Of a stretch of DNA of 64,000 bases, positions 39,398 to 49,156 are shown piece after piece. The stretch is taken from assembly GCF_042661465.1 (NCBI RefSeq), contig NZ_JBHSWE010000001.1:4774001-4838000 (forward strand), given 5' to 3'. The stretch is from Marinobacterium_A aestuariivivens. GTDB taxonomy: Bacteria; Pseudomonadota; Gammaproteobacteria; Pseudomonadales; Balneatricaceae. Positions within the stretch are counted from its first letter, which is position 1. Each line of letters begins with the position of its first letter. The notes under the pieces are model-generated. The model was not told where the DNA came from. It worked only from the letters and a program-made list of their open reading frames with translations, and searched no databases. Both the position numbers and the translations under genes were made by a program.

Positions 39398-40288
39398 ATG
39401 GCTATCGTGCGTTCCCATTCCACCCGTTACCGCGTCTGGGCCACCCATGCGGGCCTGGTCGCCTTTCTCGGCGTTGTCCTGTTCCCGCTGCTGATGGTGA
39501 TATCGATCAGCTTCCGGGCCGGCAACTTCGCCACCGGCAGCCTGCTGCCGGATCAGCCGTCGCTCGAGCACTGGGCGCTGGCGCTCGGCTTCAACTATAC
39601 GCTGCCGGACGGCAGCGTCGTCGAGCCGCCGTTCCCGGTGCTGCTGTGGCTGTGGAACTCGATCAAGGTCGCGGGCATTTCGTCGGTGCTGATCCTGCTG
39701 CTGTCGACGACCAGCGCCTACGCCTTTGCGCGCCTGCGCTTTACCGGCAAGGCGCCGCTGCTCAAGTCGATGCTGATCTTCCAGATGTTCCCGCCTGTAC
39801 TGTCGCTGGTGGCCATCTACGCGCTGTTCGATCAGCTCGGGCAGTACGTCGACTGGCTCGGCATCAACAGTCACGGCGCGCTGATCGTTGCCTCGCTCGG
39901 CGGCATGGCGCTGCATATCTGGACCATCAAGGGCTATTTCGACACCCTCGACAAGTCGCTCGAGGAGGCGGCGATCATCGATGGCGCCACCACCTGGCAG
40001 GCATTCTTCCACATCCTGCTGCCGCTGTCGGTGCCGATCCTGGCGGTGGTCTTCATCCTGGCGTTCATCACCTCCATCACCGAGTATCCGATGGCGTCGG
40101 TGCTGCTGCTCGATGTCGACCGGCTCACCCTGGCGGTCGGTGCCCAGCAGTACCTTTACGAGCAGAACTATCTCTGGGGCGACTTCGCCGCGGCCGCCGT
40201 GCTGTCGGGTTTCCCGATCACCCTGGTGTTCCTCTACTGCCAGCGCTGGCTGGTCGGCGGCCTCACCGCCGGCGGCGTCAAGGGGTAG
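39398..40288 (+). CDS. malG: maltose transporter permease MalG
   Basis: A 296-residue permease with six membrane helices. The EAA motif LEEAAIIDGATTWQAFFHIL is the MalK docking site, and the C-terminus ends LVGGLTAGGVKG as in MalG. Its TAG stop is the first part of a family C repeat (GTAGGATGG), so the element abuts the coding end. Confidence 0.96.
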   Translation: MAIVRSHSTRYRVWATHAGLVAFLGVVLFPLLMVISISFRAGNFATGSLLPDQPSLEHWALALGFNYTLPDGSVVEPPFPVLLWLWNSIKVAGISSVLILLLSTTSAYAFARLRFTGKAPLLKSMLIFQMFPPVLSLVAIYALFDQLGQYVDWLGINSHGALIVASLGGMALHIWTIKGYFDTLDKSLEEAAIIDGATTWQAFFHILLPLSVPILAVVFILAFITSITEYPMASVLLLDVDRLTLAVGAQQYLYEQNYLWGDFAAAAVLSGFPITLVFLYCQRWLVGGLTAGGVKG

Positions 40289-40390
40289 GATGGAATGAGC
40301 TTGCGAATTCCGCCGGTGAATTGCATTCCGGGTGACCCCCTGCCGGCCGTTGAAACTCCGGCGGAATTCGTTTCACTCATTCCGCCCTAC
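40285..40390. repeat. family C repeat unit after malG
   Basis: GTAGGATGGAATGAG at one end and CTCATTCCGCCCTAC at the other form imperfect 15-base inverted ends, with GAATTCCGCCGG and CCGGCGGAATTC inside. It matches the pair after malM. The remaining bases to 40458 show no gene. Confidence 0.75.
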
Positions 40391-40458
40391 GGCCTCGAGC
40401 CGACCTTTGCCTTATAGGGGGCCGTAGAGGCCTTGAGGTCGAAGCGCATCAACGGACC

Positions 40459-40886
40459 TCAGATATCGATCAGGCTGTCGAGCACCGGCAGGATGGTATC
40501 GGTCAGCGGATAACGGCCCTCGCGCAGCTGGGCGATCGGAACCCAGCGGGCGTCGGCGGCATCGTCGGCGGCCAGGGCTCGCCGGCACGCCAGTCGCAGC
40601 GCATCACCACCAGCAGGTAGTGGTATTGCAACTGGCCGGCCTCGCGGGCGATGACGTCGAGCACCCTGACCAGTCCGCGGACCTCGGCCTCGACGCCGGT
40701 CTCTTCTGCCAGCTCGCGCAGCACGGCCTCCTCCAGCCGCTCGCCGGCCTGTATCTTGCCGCCGGGAAAACTCCAGAGTCCGGCGTTCGGGGCACGCCCG
40801 CGCTTGACCATCAGCACCTCGTCATTACGGACCAGTAGCGCGCTCACGGCCGCGATCGGTCCCGCGGGCGAGTGGGTCTTCTGCAC
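40459..40886 (-). CDS. Nudix hydrolase (one frameshift)
   Basis: About 142 residues after repair. It contains a complete Nudix box, GKIQAGERLEEAVLRELAEE followed by TGV, which binds the divalent metal and hydrolyses nucleoside-diphosphate derivatives. The GTG start at 40886 has AGGAG upstream. The frame breaks near 40572, at CCAGGG on the plus strand, between RAGEP and LAADDAADARWVPIAQL; one added base joins them. Substrate unknown. Confidence 0.85.
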
Positions 40887-40967
40887 GTCTGTCTCCTCGA
40901 GTCGCTTGTCCGGTGGGCCAGTATAACTGACTACACTGGAAGTCATCTGCGCGATTCGGGAGCAAGG

Positions 40968-42172
40968 ATGAAGAAAACGCTGCCGGCCGGCATCTGGGTG
41001 CTCGGCTTCGGCTCGCTGTTCATGGATATCTCGTCCGAGCTGATCCACAGCCTGCTGCCGGTGTTCATGGTCACGGTGCTGGGAAGCTCGATGCTCACCG
41101 TCGGGCTGATCGAGGGTGTTGCCGAGGCCACGGCGGCGATCACCAAGGTGTTTTCGGGTGCGCTGAGCGACTATTTCGGCAGGCGCAAATGGCTGATGGT
41201 CTCCGGTTATGGGCTGGCGGCCCTGACCAAGCCGATCTTTCCGCTGGCGACCAGTGCCGCCTGGGTATTCGCCGCCCGTTTTATCGACCGTCTCGGCAAG
41301 GGGATCCGCGGCGCACCGCGGGATGCGCTGATCGCCGATATCACCCCGCAAGCGCTGCGCGGTGCGGCCTACGGCCTGCGCCAGGCGCTGGATTCGGTCG
41401 GTGCTTTCGTCGGACCGGGACTGGCGGTCACCTTCATGCTGCTGTTCGACGACGATATCCAGGCGGCGATGTGGGTGGCGCTGGTGCCGGCGCTGATCAC
41501 CGTGATACTGCTGGCGGGCTTCGTGCGCGAGCCGGAGCAGGCGGTGCCGCGCGAGCAGAGAGGCTCGCCGTTGCGCCTGTCTGCCCTGGCCGAATTGCCC
41601 TTGCGCTACTGGATGGTGGTCGGGCTTGGCGCGGTTTTCACCCTGGCCCGCTTCAGCGAGGCCTTCCTGGTGCTGCGGGCCCGCGACGTCGGGCTCGACA
41701 TCGCCTGGGTGCCGATGGTGATGATCGTGATGAGTGCCTGCTATGCGCTCGGCGCCTATCCGGCCGGGGCCGCGGCCGATCGCATGCCGGCGCGTCACCT
41801 GCTGTTGCTGGGGCTGGGGTTGTTGATCGCAGCGGATCTCGTGCTGGCATTCGCGCCCACGCCCTGGTCGCGATGCTCGGCGCGGCGCTCTGGGGCGGCC
41901 ATATGGCCTTCACCCAGGGACTGCTGTCGAAGCTGGTCGCCGACACCTCGCCGGCGGCCCTCAGGGGCACGGCCTTCGGAGTGTTCAATCTGGTCACCGG
42001 GGTCGCACTGCTGCTCGCGAGCCTGATAGCGGGCGCGCTCTGGGATGGCGTCGGTCCCCGCGCCTGTTTCCTGGCCGGCGCGGGATTCGCCGCGCTGACG
42101 GCGCTGGGCCTGGTCGCCTACAGCCGCCGCAACCGGCGAGCGCCCGCAGGAACGGCGCCGCGCCGCGAATAG
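40968..42172 (+). CDS. MFS transporter (one frameshift)
   Basis: About 401 residues after repair, with the 12-helix major facilitator pattern. It begins LPAGIWVLGFGSLFMDISSE, has the A-type loop motif SDYFGRRKWLMVSGYGLAA near residue 75 and RLGKGIRGAPRDALIAD near 110. The break near 41864 is at ACGCCCTGG (one C missing). The substrate is unknown; the family includes drug and metabolite exporters. Confidence 0.85.
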
Positions 42173-42180
42173 AGTTAGGC

Positions 42181-42353
42181 AGCCTTCTGCGGCTTCAGCC
42201 GCGAAACAGGATGGCACCGAGGGCGCTATTCGCGGCTAAAGCCGCCCTCGGAAATTTCGGCGCCCGCCGTAGGAGCGCCGCACCCAAAGGGCACTTCCCC
42301 GGTGCGAACAACCTCGGTACCGGAACCTTTCGCCTCGGGGCGAGGCTCCTACG
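42181..42353. repeat. dispersed element B, copy 1, with flanking inverted repeats
   Basis: CGTAGGAGCGCCGCACCCAA to GAGGCTCCTACG (42268-42353) is 86 bases long with CGTAGGAGC/GCTCCTACG ends. A homologous 86-base unit lies at 58645-58730. Upstream of it CCGAGGGCG and CGCCCTCGG form a hairpin around GGCTAAAGCC. The 42173-42425 spacer holds no gene. Confidence 0.8.
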
Positions 42354-42425
42354 AAATATCGGCCATGGCACCTGCCACGATTAGGGGTGGCCATGAACCA
42401 TAGAGTCTCCCACACAGGATGGCAC

Positions 42426-43103
42426 TCAGTGCTGCAGCAACTGCAGCAGCGCCCGGGCGGCACCATCCGACGAGGCCGGGTTCTGGCCGGTGACCAGATT
42501 GCCGTCGGTGACCACGTGGGCCTCAAAGTCAGGGGCGCAACTGTAAAGACCGCCGTTCTCGCGCAGCATCTCCTCGACCAGGAAAGGCACCACTTCGGTA
42601 AGCTGGACCGCCGCCTCTTCGCTGTTGGAAAAGCCGGTGACCCGGCGGCCCCTGACCAGCGGATCGCCGCCGCTGAAGACGTGGCGCAGCACCGCCGGGC
42701 CGTGACAGACCGCGCCGACCGGCTTGCCGGCGGCATGGAAAGCTTCTATCAGGGCGATGGAGTCGCCGTCTTCGGCGAGATCCCAGAGTGGACCGTGGCC
42801 GCCCGGGTAGAAGAGGGCGTCGAAATTTCTCGACTCCAGCTCGGCCAGTGGAACCGTGCCCCTGAGGGCTTCCTGCGCCTGCGGATCCTGGCGAAACCGC
42901 TCGGTGGCCGCGGTCTGGGCATCCGGGTCGTCGCTTTTCGGGTCCAGCGGCGGCTGTCCACCCTTCGGCGAAGCCAGGGTCACCCGGCAACCGGCATCCC
43001 TGAAGACATAGTAGGGCGCCGCGAACTCCTCGAGCCAGAAACCGGTCCTGTGGCCGCTATGGCCGAGCTGATCATGGGAGGTCAGTATCATCAGGATATG
43101 CAT
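42426..43103 (-). CDS. DJ-1/PfpI-family glutamine-amidotransferase-like protein
   Basis: A 225-residue protein. The nucleophile elbow is GAVCHGPAVLRH with Cys near residue 135, preceded by ALFYPGGHGPLWDL. The family includes Hsp31-type chaperones and glyoxalase III enzymes; the long form with PKGGQPPLDP resembles those that handle methylglyoxal. A methylglyoxal synthase occurs elsewhere in the window (58752), which makes that activity plausible but not proven. Confidence 0.88.
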   Translation of the reverse strand: MHILMILTSHDQLGHSGHRTGFWLEEFAAPYYVFRDAGCRVTLASPKGGQPPLDPKSDDPDAQTAATERFRQDPQAQEALRGTVPLAELESRNFDALFYPGGHGPLWDLAEDGDSIALIEAFHAAGKPVGAVCHGPAVLRHVFSGGDPLVRGRRVTGFSNSEEAAVQLTEVVPFLVEEMLRENGGLYSCAPDFEAHVVTDGNLVTGQNPASSDGAARALLQLLQH

Positions 43104-43204
43104 GGGCGTCTCGCATTTGGCTGGTTTCGACGCCTTTAAACGTAGCAGAAACCGTGGCCGCCGCCGGCCCGGCTCTTTGGCGGCGGAGCCGGCGCCGTTG
43201 CGGG

Positions 43205-44311
43205 CTAGAAGCCCGCCTCGCGGAACAGCCGCGGGCAGGCGCGGCCGTCCCCGCGGAACAGGTGGCAGCGGTTGGGGTCCAGGCCCAGGGCACGGGGCGC
43301 GCTTTCATCGACCGGCACATCGCCTTCCAGGCGCAGGGTGGCCGGGCCGACCCCGTCCAGCTCGAGGTAGACCAGCGTCTGGTCGCCGAGGCGTTCGGCG
43401 ACGCGGACGCTGCCCGGCAGGCTGGCTTCGGCCTCCGCGCCCTGGACACAGTGTTCGGGCCGGATGCCGAGGGTGGCCCGGCTGCCGGGCGCAAGGTCGC
43501 GGCTGTCGACCGGGATGCTCAGCAGGCGGCCGTTCGGCAGTCGGACCTCGGTCAGCGCCTCGTCCGGACGGTGCACGGTCACCTCGATGAAATTCATCTG
43601 CGGCGAGCCGATGAAACCGGCGACGAAGCGGTTACCGGGATAGTGGTAGAGTTCGAGCGGCGCGCCGACCTGGGCGATCTGGCCGCCGTCCAGCACCACG
43701 ATCTTGTCCGCCAGCGTCATCGCCTCGACCTGGTCGTGGGTCACGTAGATCATGGTCGCGCTCAGGCGCTTGTGCAGGCTGGCGATCTCGATACGCATCT
43801 GCACCCGCAGTCCCGCGTCGAGGTTCGACAGCGGTTCGTCGAACAGCAGTACCTGCGGCTCGCGTACCATGGTGCGGCCGATCGCGACGCGCTGACGCTG
43901 GCCGCCGGACAGGTCCTTCGGCTTGCGCTCGAGCAGTTTTTCGAGCTGCAGGATGCGGGCGGCATTCTCGATGCGCCGGTCGATCTCGGCGCGGTCGGTC
44001 TTGGCGAGTTTCAGGCCGAAGGCCATGTTTTCCGCGACGGTCAGGTGCGGGTACAGGGCGTAGGACTGGAACACCATGCCCACCGAGCGTTCCGACGGCG
44101 GTTTGTCGTTGACGCGCACGTCGCCGATATGGAGGTCGCCGCTGCTGATCTCCTCGAGGCCGGCGATCATGCGCAGCAGCGTCGACTTGCCGCAGCCGGA
44201 CGGGCCGACGAAGACCACGAACTCGCCGTTGTCGATCTCGAGGTCGATATCCTTCGATACCGCCACGCCGTCGTAGTGCTTGCAGAGTTTTTTCAGGCTT
44301 AGGGTCGCCAT
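43205..44311 (-). CDS. malK: maltose transporter ATPase MalK
   Basis: A 368-residue ABC ATPase. Walker A is GPSGCGKST near residue 36, the signature LSGGQRQRVAIGR near 134 and Walker B VLLFDEPLSNLD near 155; the C-terminal regulatory (OB-fold) domain is present. It energises MalFG and can bind MalT. It lies 19 bases after the alpha-glucosidase stop, in one operon with it, and is separated from malEFG by three unrelated genes. Confidence 0.96.
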   Translation of the reverse strand: MATLSLKKLCKHYDGVAVSKDIDLEIDNGEFVVFVGPSGCGKSTLLRMIAGLEEISSGDLHIGDVRVNDKPPSERSVGMVFQSYALYPHLTVAENMAFGLKLAKTDRAEIDRRIENAARILQLEKLLERKPKDLSGGQRQRVAIGRTMVREPQVLLFDEPLSNLDAGLRVQMRIEIASLHKRLSATMIYVTHDQVEAMTLADKIVVLDGGQIAQVGAPLELYHYPGNRFVAGFIGSPQMNFIEVTVHRPDEALTEVRLPNGRLLSIPVDSRDLAPGSRATLGIRPEHCVQGAEAEASLPGSVRVAERLGDQTLVYLELDGVGPATLRLEGDVPVDESAPRALGLDPNRCHLFRGDGRACPRLFREAGF

Positions 44312-44330
44312 GGCATGCGCTCTCCTGTCG

Positions 44331-45958
44331 TTAACGGGCCCGGGCGGCGATCAGTACGCCGTAGGCGGGAAGATTGATGCGGCCATCGCGCAGCTCGCCG
44401 TCGGCGAAGGCGTCCGCTGTCGTCAGCGGCTGCCAGTCGCCACTGATGTCGAACTCGACCGGTGAGGCCGCCATGTTGATCGCGACCAGCAGCCGCTCGT
44501 CGCCTTCGTGGCGGCTGAACAGCAGGGTTTCGCCGGGGGCGTCCAGCGTTTTGATGTCCCCCCGGATCAGGGCCGGGTGCTGCCGGCGCCAGGCGAGGAA
44601 GCGGCGGTAGCTGTTGAGAATCGAGCCGGCGCTGTCCTGCTGGACGCTGACGGCCCGGTCGTGATGCTCGGGCGGTACCGGCAGCCAGGGTTTGCCGGTG
44701 CTGAAGCCGGCATTGGGCACGCCGGCCTGCCAGGGATGCGGCGTACGGCAGCCGTCGCGGCCCTTGAATTCGGGCCAGAAGGTGATGCCGTAGGGGTCGA
44801 CCAGGTCGTCGTAGGCCAGTTCTGCCTCGGTCAGCCCCAGCTCCTCCCCTGGTAGACGCAGAGGCTGCCGCGCAGTGTCAGCAGCAGGGCCATCAGCTGT
44901 TTCGCCTGGGCTTCGGGCGCGCCGGGATCGCCCCAGCGGCTCATCACCCGCGCCACGTCATGGTTGCCGACCGACCAGCAGGGCCAGCCGTCGCCGAGGG
45001 CCTGTTCGATGGTATCGACCGTATGGCGGATGAAAGCGGCGCTGTGCTGTTCGGTCAGCAGGTCGAAGGAGTAGGCCATGTGCAGCTTGTCGCCGCCACT
45101 GGTGTAATCGGCCAGGGTCTGCAGTGAGCGGTCGCAGCCCACTTCACCGACACTGGTGGTGCCGGGATAGCGGTCGAGCAGCGCCCGCAGCTGGCGCAGG
45201 AAGCCAATGTTCTCCGGCCGGGTCTTGTCGTAGAGGTGGCTCTGGTAGGCGTAGGGGTTGTCCAGGCGCACGCCGATGCCGCCCTGGCGGGCCGCTTCGT
45301 TGGCCGGGTTGTCACGCAGCCGGGCATCGTGGAAATAGAAGTTGGCGGTATCGAGGCGGAAACCGTCGACACCGCGCCGGAGCCAGAACTCGACGTCGGA
45401 CAGCAGCTGTTGGACCACCGCCGGATTGTGGAAGTTGAGGTCCGGCTGGCTGCTGAGGAAGTTGTGCAGATAGTACTGCCGGCGCCGGCTGTCCCAGGTC
45501 CAGGCCGAGCCGCCGAATACCGACAGCCAGTTGTTCGGCGCCGTGCCGTCGGGGCGGGCGTCGGCCCAGACATACCAGTCGGCGCGGGCATTGTCGCGGC
45601 TTTGGCGGCTTTCGCGGAACCATTCGTGCTGGTCCGAGGTGTGGCTCAGCACCTGGTCGATGATCACCTTGAGGCCGAGTTCGTGGGCGCGGGCCACCAG
45701 GTGGTCGAAGTCCTCGAGGGTGCCGAAGATCGGGTCGACGTCGCGGTAGTCGGAAACGTCGTAGCCGAAGTCCTTCATCGGTGAACGGAAGAAGGGCGAC
45801 AGCCAGATGGCATCGACATTGAGCGAGGCGATGTAGTCGAGCTTGGCGGTGATGCCCGGCAGGTCGCCGATACCGTCGCCGTTGCTGTCGAAAAAGCTGC
45901 GTGGGTAGATCTGGTAGATCACCGCGCCGCGCCACCAGTCGGGGTCCTTGTGGATCAT
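44331..45958 (-). CDS. GH13 alpha-glucosidase (one frameshift)
   Basis: About 542 residues after repair. It begins WWRGAVIYQIYPRSFFDSNG, has the GH13 regions DQVLSHTSDQHEWF, GFRLDTANFYFHD with the nucleophile Asp, and SVGNHDVARV, typical of oligo-1,6/alpha-glucosidases. It hydrolyses imported maltodextrins to glucose. The break near 44848 is at CCCCTGG on the plus strand between YQG and EELGLTEAELAYDDL; one base is missing. The start at 45958 has AGGAG upstream. MalK follows in the same operon. Confidence 0.93.
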
Positions 45959-46020
45959 GTTGTTGCGCTCTCCTGTAGCTTTCGAGTCGCATCCATGATC
46001 GGCGTTGTGGGCCAGTGCCA

Positions 46021-46030
46021 CATCCTCCCG
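46021..46030 (-). promoter_or_regulatory. MalT-box-like site upstream of the alpha-glucosidase
   Basis: CATCCTCCCG, read CGGGAGGATG on the minus strand, lies about 65 bases before the alpha-glucosidase start and equals the core word found before lamB and malE. Confidence 0.6.
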
Positions 46031-46033
46031 CAG

Positions 46034-46195
46034 GCAGCTTTAGGGGGCGTATCGGTCGGGAGGGGTACGGGGGAGAGGGTGGAGCAGGGGCCAGGTCGCC
46101 GCTACTTCCCGGGCGCAGCTTTGGGGGGCGTATCGGCCGGGGGGCTTATGGGGAGTAGAGGGCGGAGTGGGGCCTGCGGGCCGCTACTCCCCTGG
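46034..46195. repeat. 81-bp imperfect tandem duplication at the 3' end of malT
   Basis: Copy 1 (46034-46114) and copy 2 (46115-46195) share GCAGCTTTrGGGGGCGTATCGG, a middle GAGG/GAGC-rich part and the end CGCTACT-CCC. Copy 2 encodes the proline-rich tail of the MalT protein; copy 1 supplies its TAG stop and lies just after the gene. Confidence 0.8.
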
Positions 46196-48902
46196 ATCTT
46201 GGCCAGCAGGTCGCTGGCCAGGGCGATCGCCTCGGCGCGGTTGGCGACGCCGAGCTTCTGGTAAAGGCTGCGGATATGGGTCTTGATGGTGGTCGGCGCG
46301 ACATCCAGCTGCGAGGCGATCTGCTCGTTCGGCAGGCCGCCGTGGATCAGGCTCAGCACCTGCCACTCGCGCCGGGTCAGGGGCGAAGTCCGGATCAGCT
46401 CCGGTACGTCGGGGCGGTTGATGATGTCCTGGATGATCGCCTCGTCGAGGGTGATGCGGATCGCCCGGCTGAACTGGCGCTGCTGCTGGCAGAGACCGAT
46501 CAGCCGTTCGGCACGCTGGCGCTCGAGGTCGTCGAGCCGTCGCTCGGCGATCACCGCCTTGAGCATCACGATCAGCGGCTTGCCCAGGCGCAGGAAGCTG
46601 CTGAGGGCGCCAGTGGTCGTCGCCAGTATCAGCGCGCGCTGCAGGTGGTCGAGCGCCGCTTCACGCTGCTGGCGGTGCCAATCCAGCAGTGCCAGGTAGA
46701 GGTGGTTGCGGTTCTGGTCCATCGCCAGGGCGCAGCGTTCGGCGGAGTCAAGACAGGCGGTGAGAATCCCGGCCGCCTCGTCATGGCGTTCGAGTGCCAG
46801 CAGCGCCCGGGCGCGGTTGCGCGCGTTGCACTGGCCGAAGTGGTTGGTCAGCGAGGCCTGCGCCGGGGCGGTGTCGAGCCAGCGTGCCAGGCTGTCGCTG
46901 TCCCTCGTCTCCTCCCAGTAGGTGATCAGCATCGCCTGGGCGTTCGCGACCCAGTCCAGATGGTAGTCCCAGCGCGCCAGCAGCTTCTGCATGCGCTGGA
47001 CATAGTCGGCGCAGAGGCTCTGGCGGCCCTGGCTGTGGGCGACCTTGGCCAGCAGCGTATAGCACTGCAGGAACCAGCGCTCGCCATGGGGCTCGAGGAT
47101 CTCGATGCCCTTGAGGGCGCAGGCTTCGGTGGCTTCGAGGTGGTACCACTCCCAGAGGATCTGGCCGCGGATGCGGTGCAGGAACTCGAGCATCGGATTC
47201 GGTGGCAGCTGTTGCGTTTCGGCATAGCTGAAGGCCCTTTCCTGCAGATTGTAGGCCTGCTGCAGGTGGCCGCGGGCGATGGCCAGTTCCGACTGCTGGA
47301 TCAGCGTCCAGAGCACCAGCTGGGAAGCATCGTGGGAGCGTGCGAGCTGTTCGGTTTCGACCATGCGCCGCTGGGCCTCGTCAAGGTTGCCGCGCACAAA
47401 ATGGGCCTCACCAAGCACCGAAAGTGCCGTGGTGCGGGAGCTGCGCATGTGCTCGGGATTGAGCGCCAGGGCATTGTCCGCCAGCTCGATGGCGCTGTCG
47501 GTGGCGCCGACATTCATTGCCATCTGTGACCGGATGGCACAGAAATCGCCCTGCAGCGCGCGCCATTCGTCGTCGTTGTAGATCGGCTCCAAAGTCTCTT
47601 CGGCTTTCTGCAGCCAGTGTTCCGCCTCTTCGAAATGGTGCTGGCTCTGCGCCACCCAGGCGCTGAGCAGTGTCAGCAGCGGCTGGCGGTGGATGCTGTT
47701 GTCACTGAGACGCTGCAGGCACTGCTGCAGCAGCGGCAGCTGGCCGTCGCGATAGAACTGGCGGCCGTAACGCAACAGCAGTGCCAGCAGCCGGGACTCG
47801 TCGCCGGCGGCCAGGGCGTGTCGCACCGCGTTTTGCGGTGCATCCAGTTCCAGCCAGGCATCGCAGGCACGCAGGTGCAGTTCGGCGATCTCCCGCGGCC
47901 GATGCCGGGCCAGCAGCTGCTGCAGGCAACGGGCGAAGAGTCCCTGATAGCGGTACCAGTCGGGCACATCGTCGCAGCGCTGCAGGAAGAGCCCCTGCCG
48001 TTCGAGCTGTACCAGCAACGCGGCGGCCCTGTCCTCGCCGCTGACGCGGGCGGCGAGGCCGGCATCGAATCGGTCGAGGATGCAGGTGCGGTAGAGAAAG
48101 TCCCTGAGTTCATCAGGCAGCGGCGCGACCACCTCTTCGGCCAGGTAGTCGAGAGTGTGGCGCTGGCCGGCATGCAGGGCTTCGATGAAACGGTCCAGCA
48201 GCGCCGGTGTCTGGCTCGCCAGACAGGCCAGCTGCAGTGCCGAGGCCCAGCCCTCGGTACGCCGGTTGAGACGCTCCGCCTGCTCGCGGCTGGCCTCGAA
48301 CGGCAGTTGCCGCGCCAGCAGGGCGGCCGCTTCGTCGGCGTCGAATGCCAGATCTTCGCTGCCGAGTTCGATCAGCCGGCGCTTGACGCGAAGCTCGGCA
48401 ATACCGAGCCGGGGCTGACTGCGGCTCAGCACCGCGATACCGAGGTAGTCGGGCTGATGTCGCAGCAGCAGCCGCAGCGCCGCGTCGATGCGCGGGTCGG
48501 CGATATGGTGGTAGTCGTCGAGTACGAGCAGCAGCGGTTCGTGCTGCTCCGGCAGGTCGTTGAGCAGCGCGATCATCAGCGTGCCGGCATCGCCGTCGGT
48601 CGCCGCCGGTTGCAGCTGCAGCGTTTCCCGCAGGCCTTCGTCGAGACAACGCATGAAGGCTTCAGGCTGATCGTCGGTGGGATCGAGGTTGTACCAGAGG
48701 CAGGCATGGTCCTGGCGTTGGCTCCAGCCGTTGATCAGGGTGGTCTTGCCGTAGCCGGCCGGGGCCTGCAGCAAAATCAGGCACCCCCGAGTGGGGGCTG
48801 CAGCCGTTCCTCGATACGCGGGCGGCAGAGACTGTCATCGGGCAGCGGCGGGCAGCGCAACTTGCGGGCGATCTTGAGCTGGGGCAGGGAGGAAGTCGTC
48901 AT
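46102..48902 (-). CDS. malT: MalT-type LuxR-family activator (LAL, STAND ATPase) (one frameshift)
   Basis: About 933 residues after repair. The start TSSLPQLKIARKLRCPPLPD is followed, after a break near 48785 (a C missing from GCCTG), by the P-loop APAGYGKTTLINGW, the Walker B-like LLLVLDDYHHI, a TPR-like middle region and a C-terminal LuxR helix-turn-helix (LTRREWQVLSLIHGGLPN, IKTHIRSLYQKLGV). MalT is activated by maltotriose and ATP, and induces mal genes at GGAKGA boxes. These sites precede lamB, malE and the alpha-glucosidase. A proline-rich tail follows the DNA-binding domain. Confidence 0.92.
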
Positions 48903-48959
48903 TGGAGTTTGTTGTTATGGAAGACAGTAGGCAGATAACAGTAACCAGTTTACAGAATG

Positions 48960-48992
48960 GCGTCACGCGTCACGGGTCACGCGTCACGCCTC
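48960..48992. repeat. tandem CGTCACG/GGTCACG repeats
   Basis: Four nearly identical units of about 8 bases (CGTCACG, CGTCACG, GGTCACG, CGTCACG) lie downstream of the pyk terminator, between malT and pyk. No gene or clear function is seen. Confidence 0.7.
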
Positions 48993-48996
48993 ATCC

Positions 48997-49041
48997 AAAA
49001 ATAAAAAAGCAGGCAGCCGGGGGAATCCGTCCGGCGCCTGC
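48997..49041 (-). terminator. intrinsic terminator downstream of pyk
   Basis: On the minus strand GCAGGCGCCGG and CCGGCTGCCTGC form a stem followed by TTTTTTATTTTT, closing the gap-pyk transcript. Confidence 0.88.
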
Positions 49042-49047
49042 ATAAAG

Positions 49048-49111
49048 GCCGTTATCCTGGAACCATAAAGTGCAACCAATATGAGCCTGTGAACCAGACC
49101 GGATAACGGGC
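49048..49111. repeat. 11-bp inverted repeat between pyk and its terminator
   Basis: GGCCGTTATCC and GGATAACGGGCC are inverted around a 42-base centre, immediately before the pyk terminator. A second short hairpin (CCACTC/GAGTGG) lies at 49111. Possible RNA-stability structure. Confidence 0.6.
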
Positions 49112-49156
49112 CACTCCGAGGAGAGTGGGGTTTGGGAACGCAGGGCGCTCCCGAAT

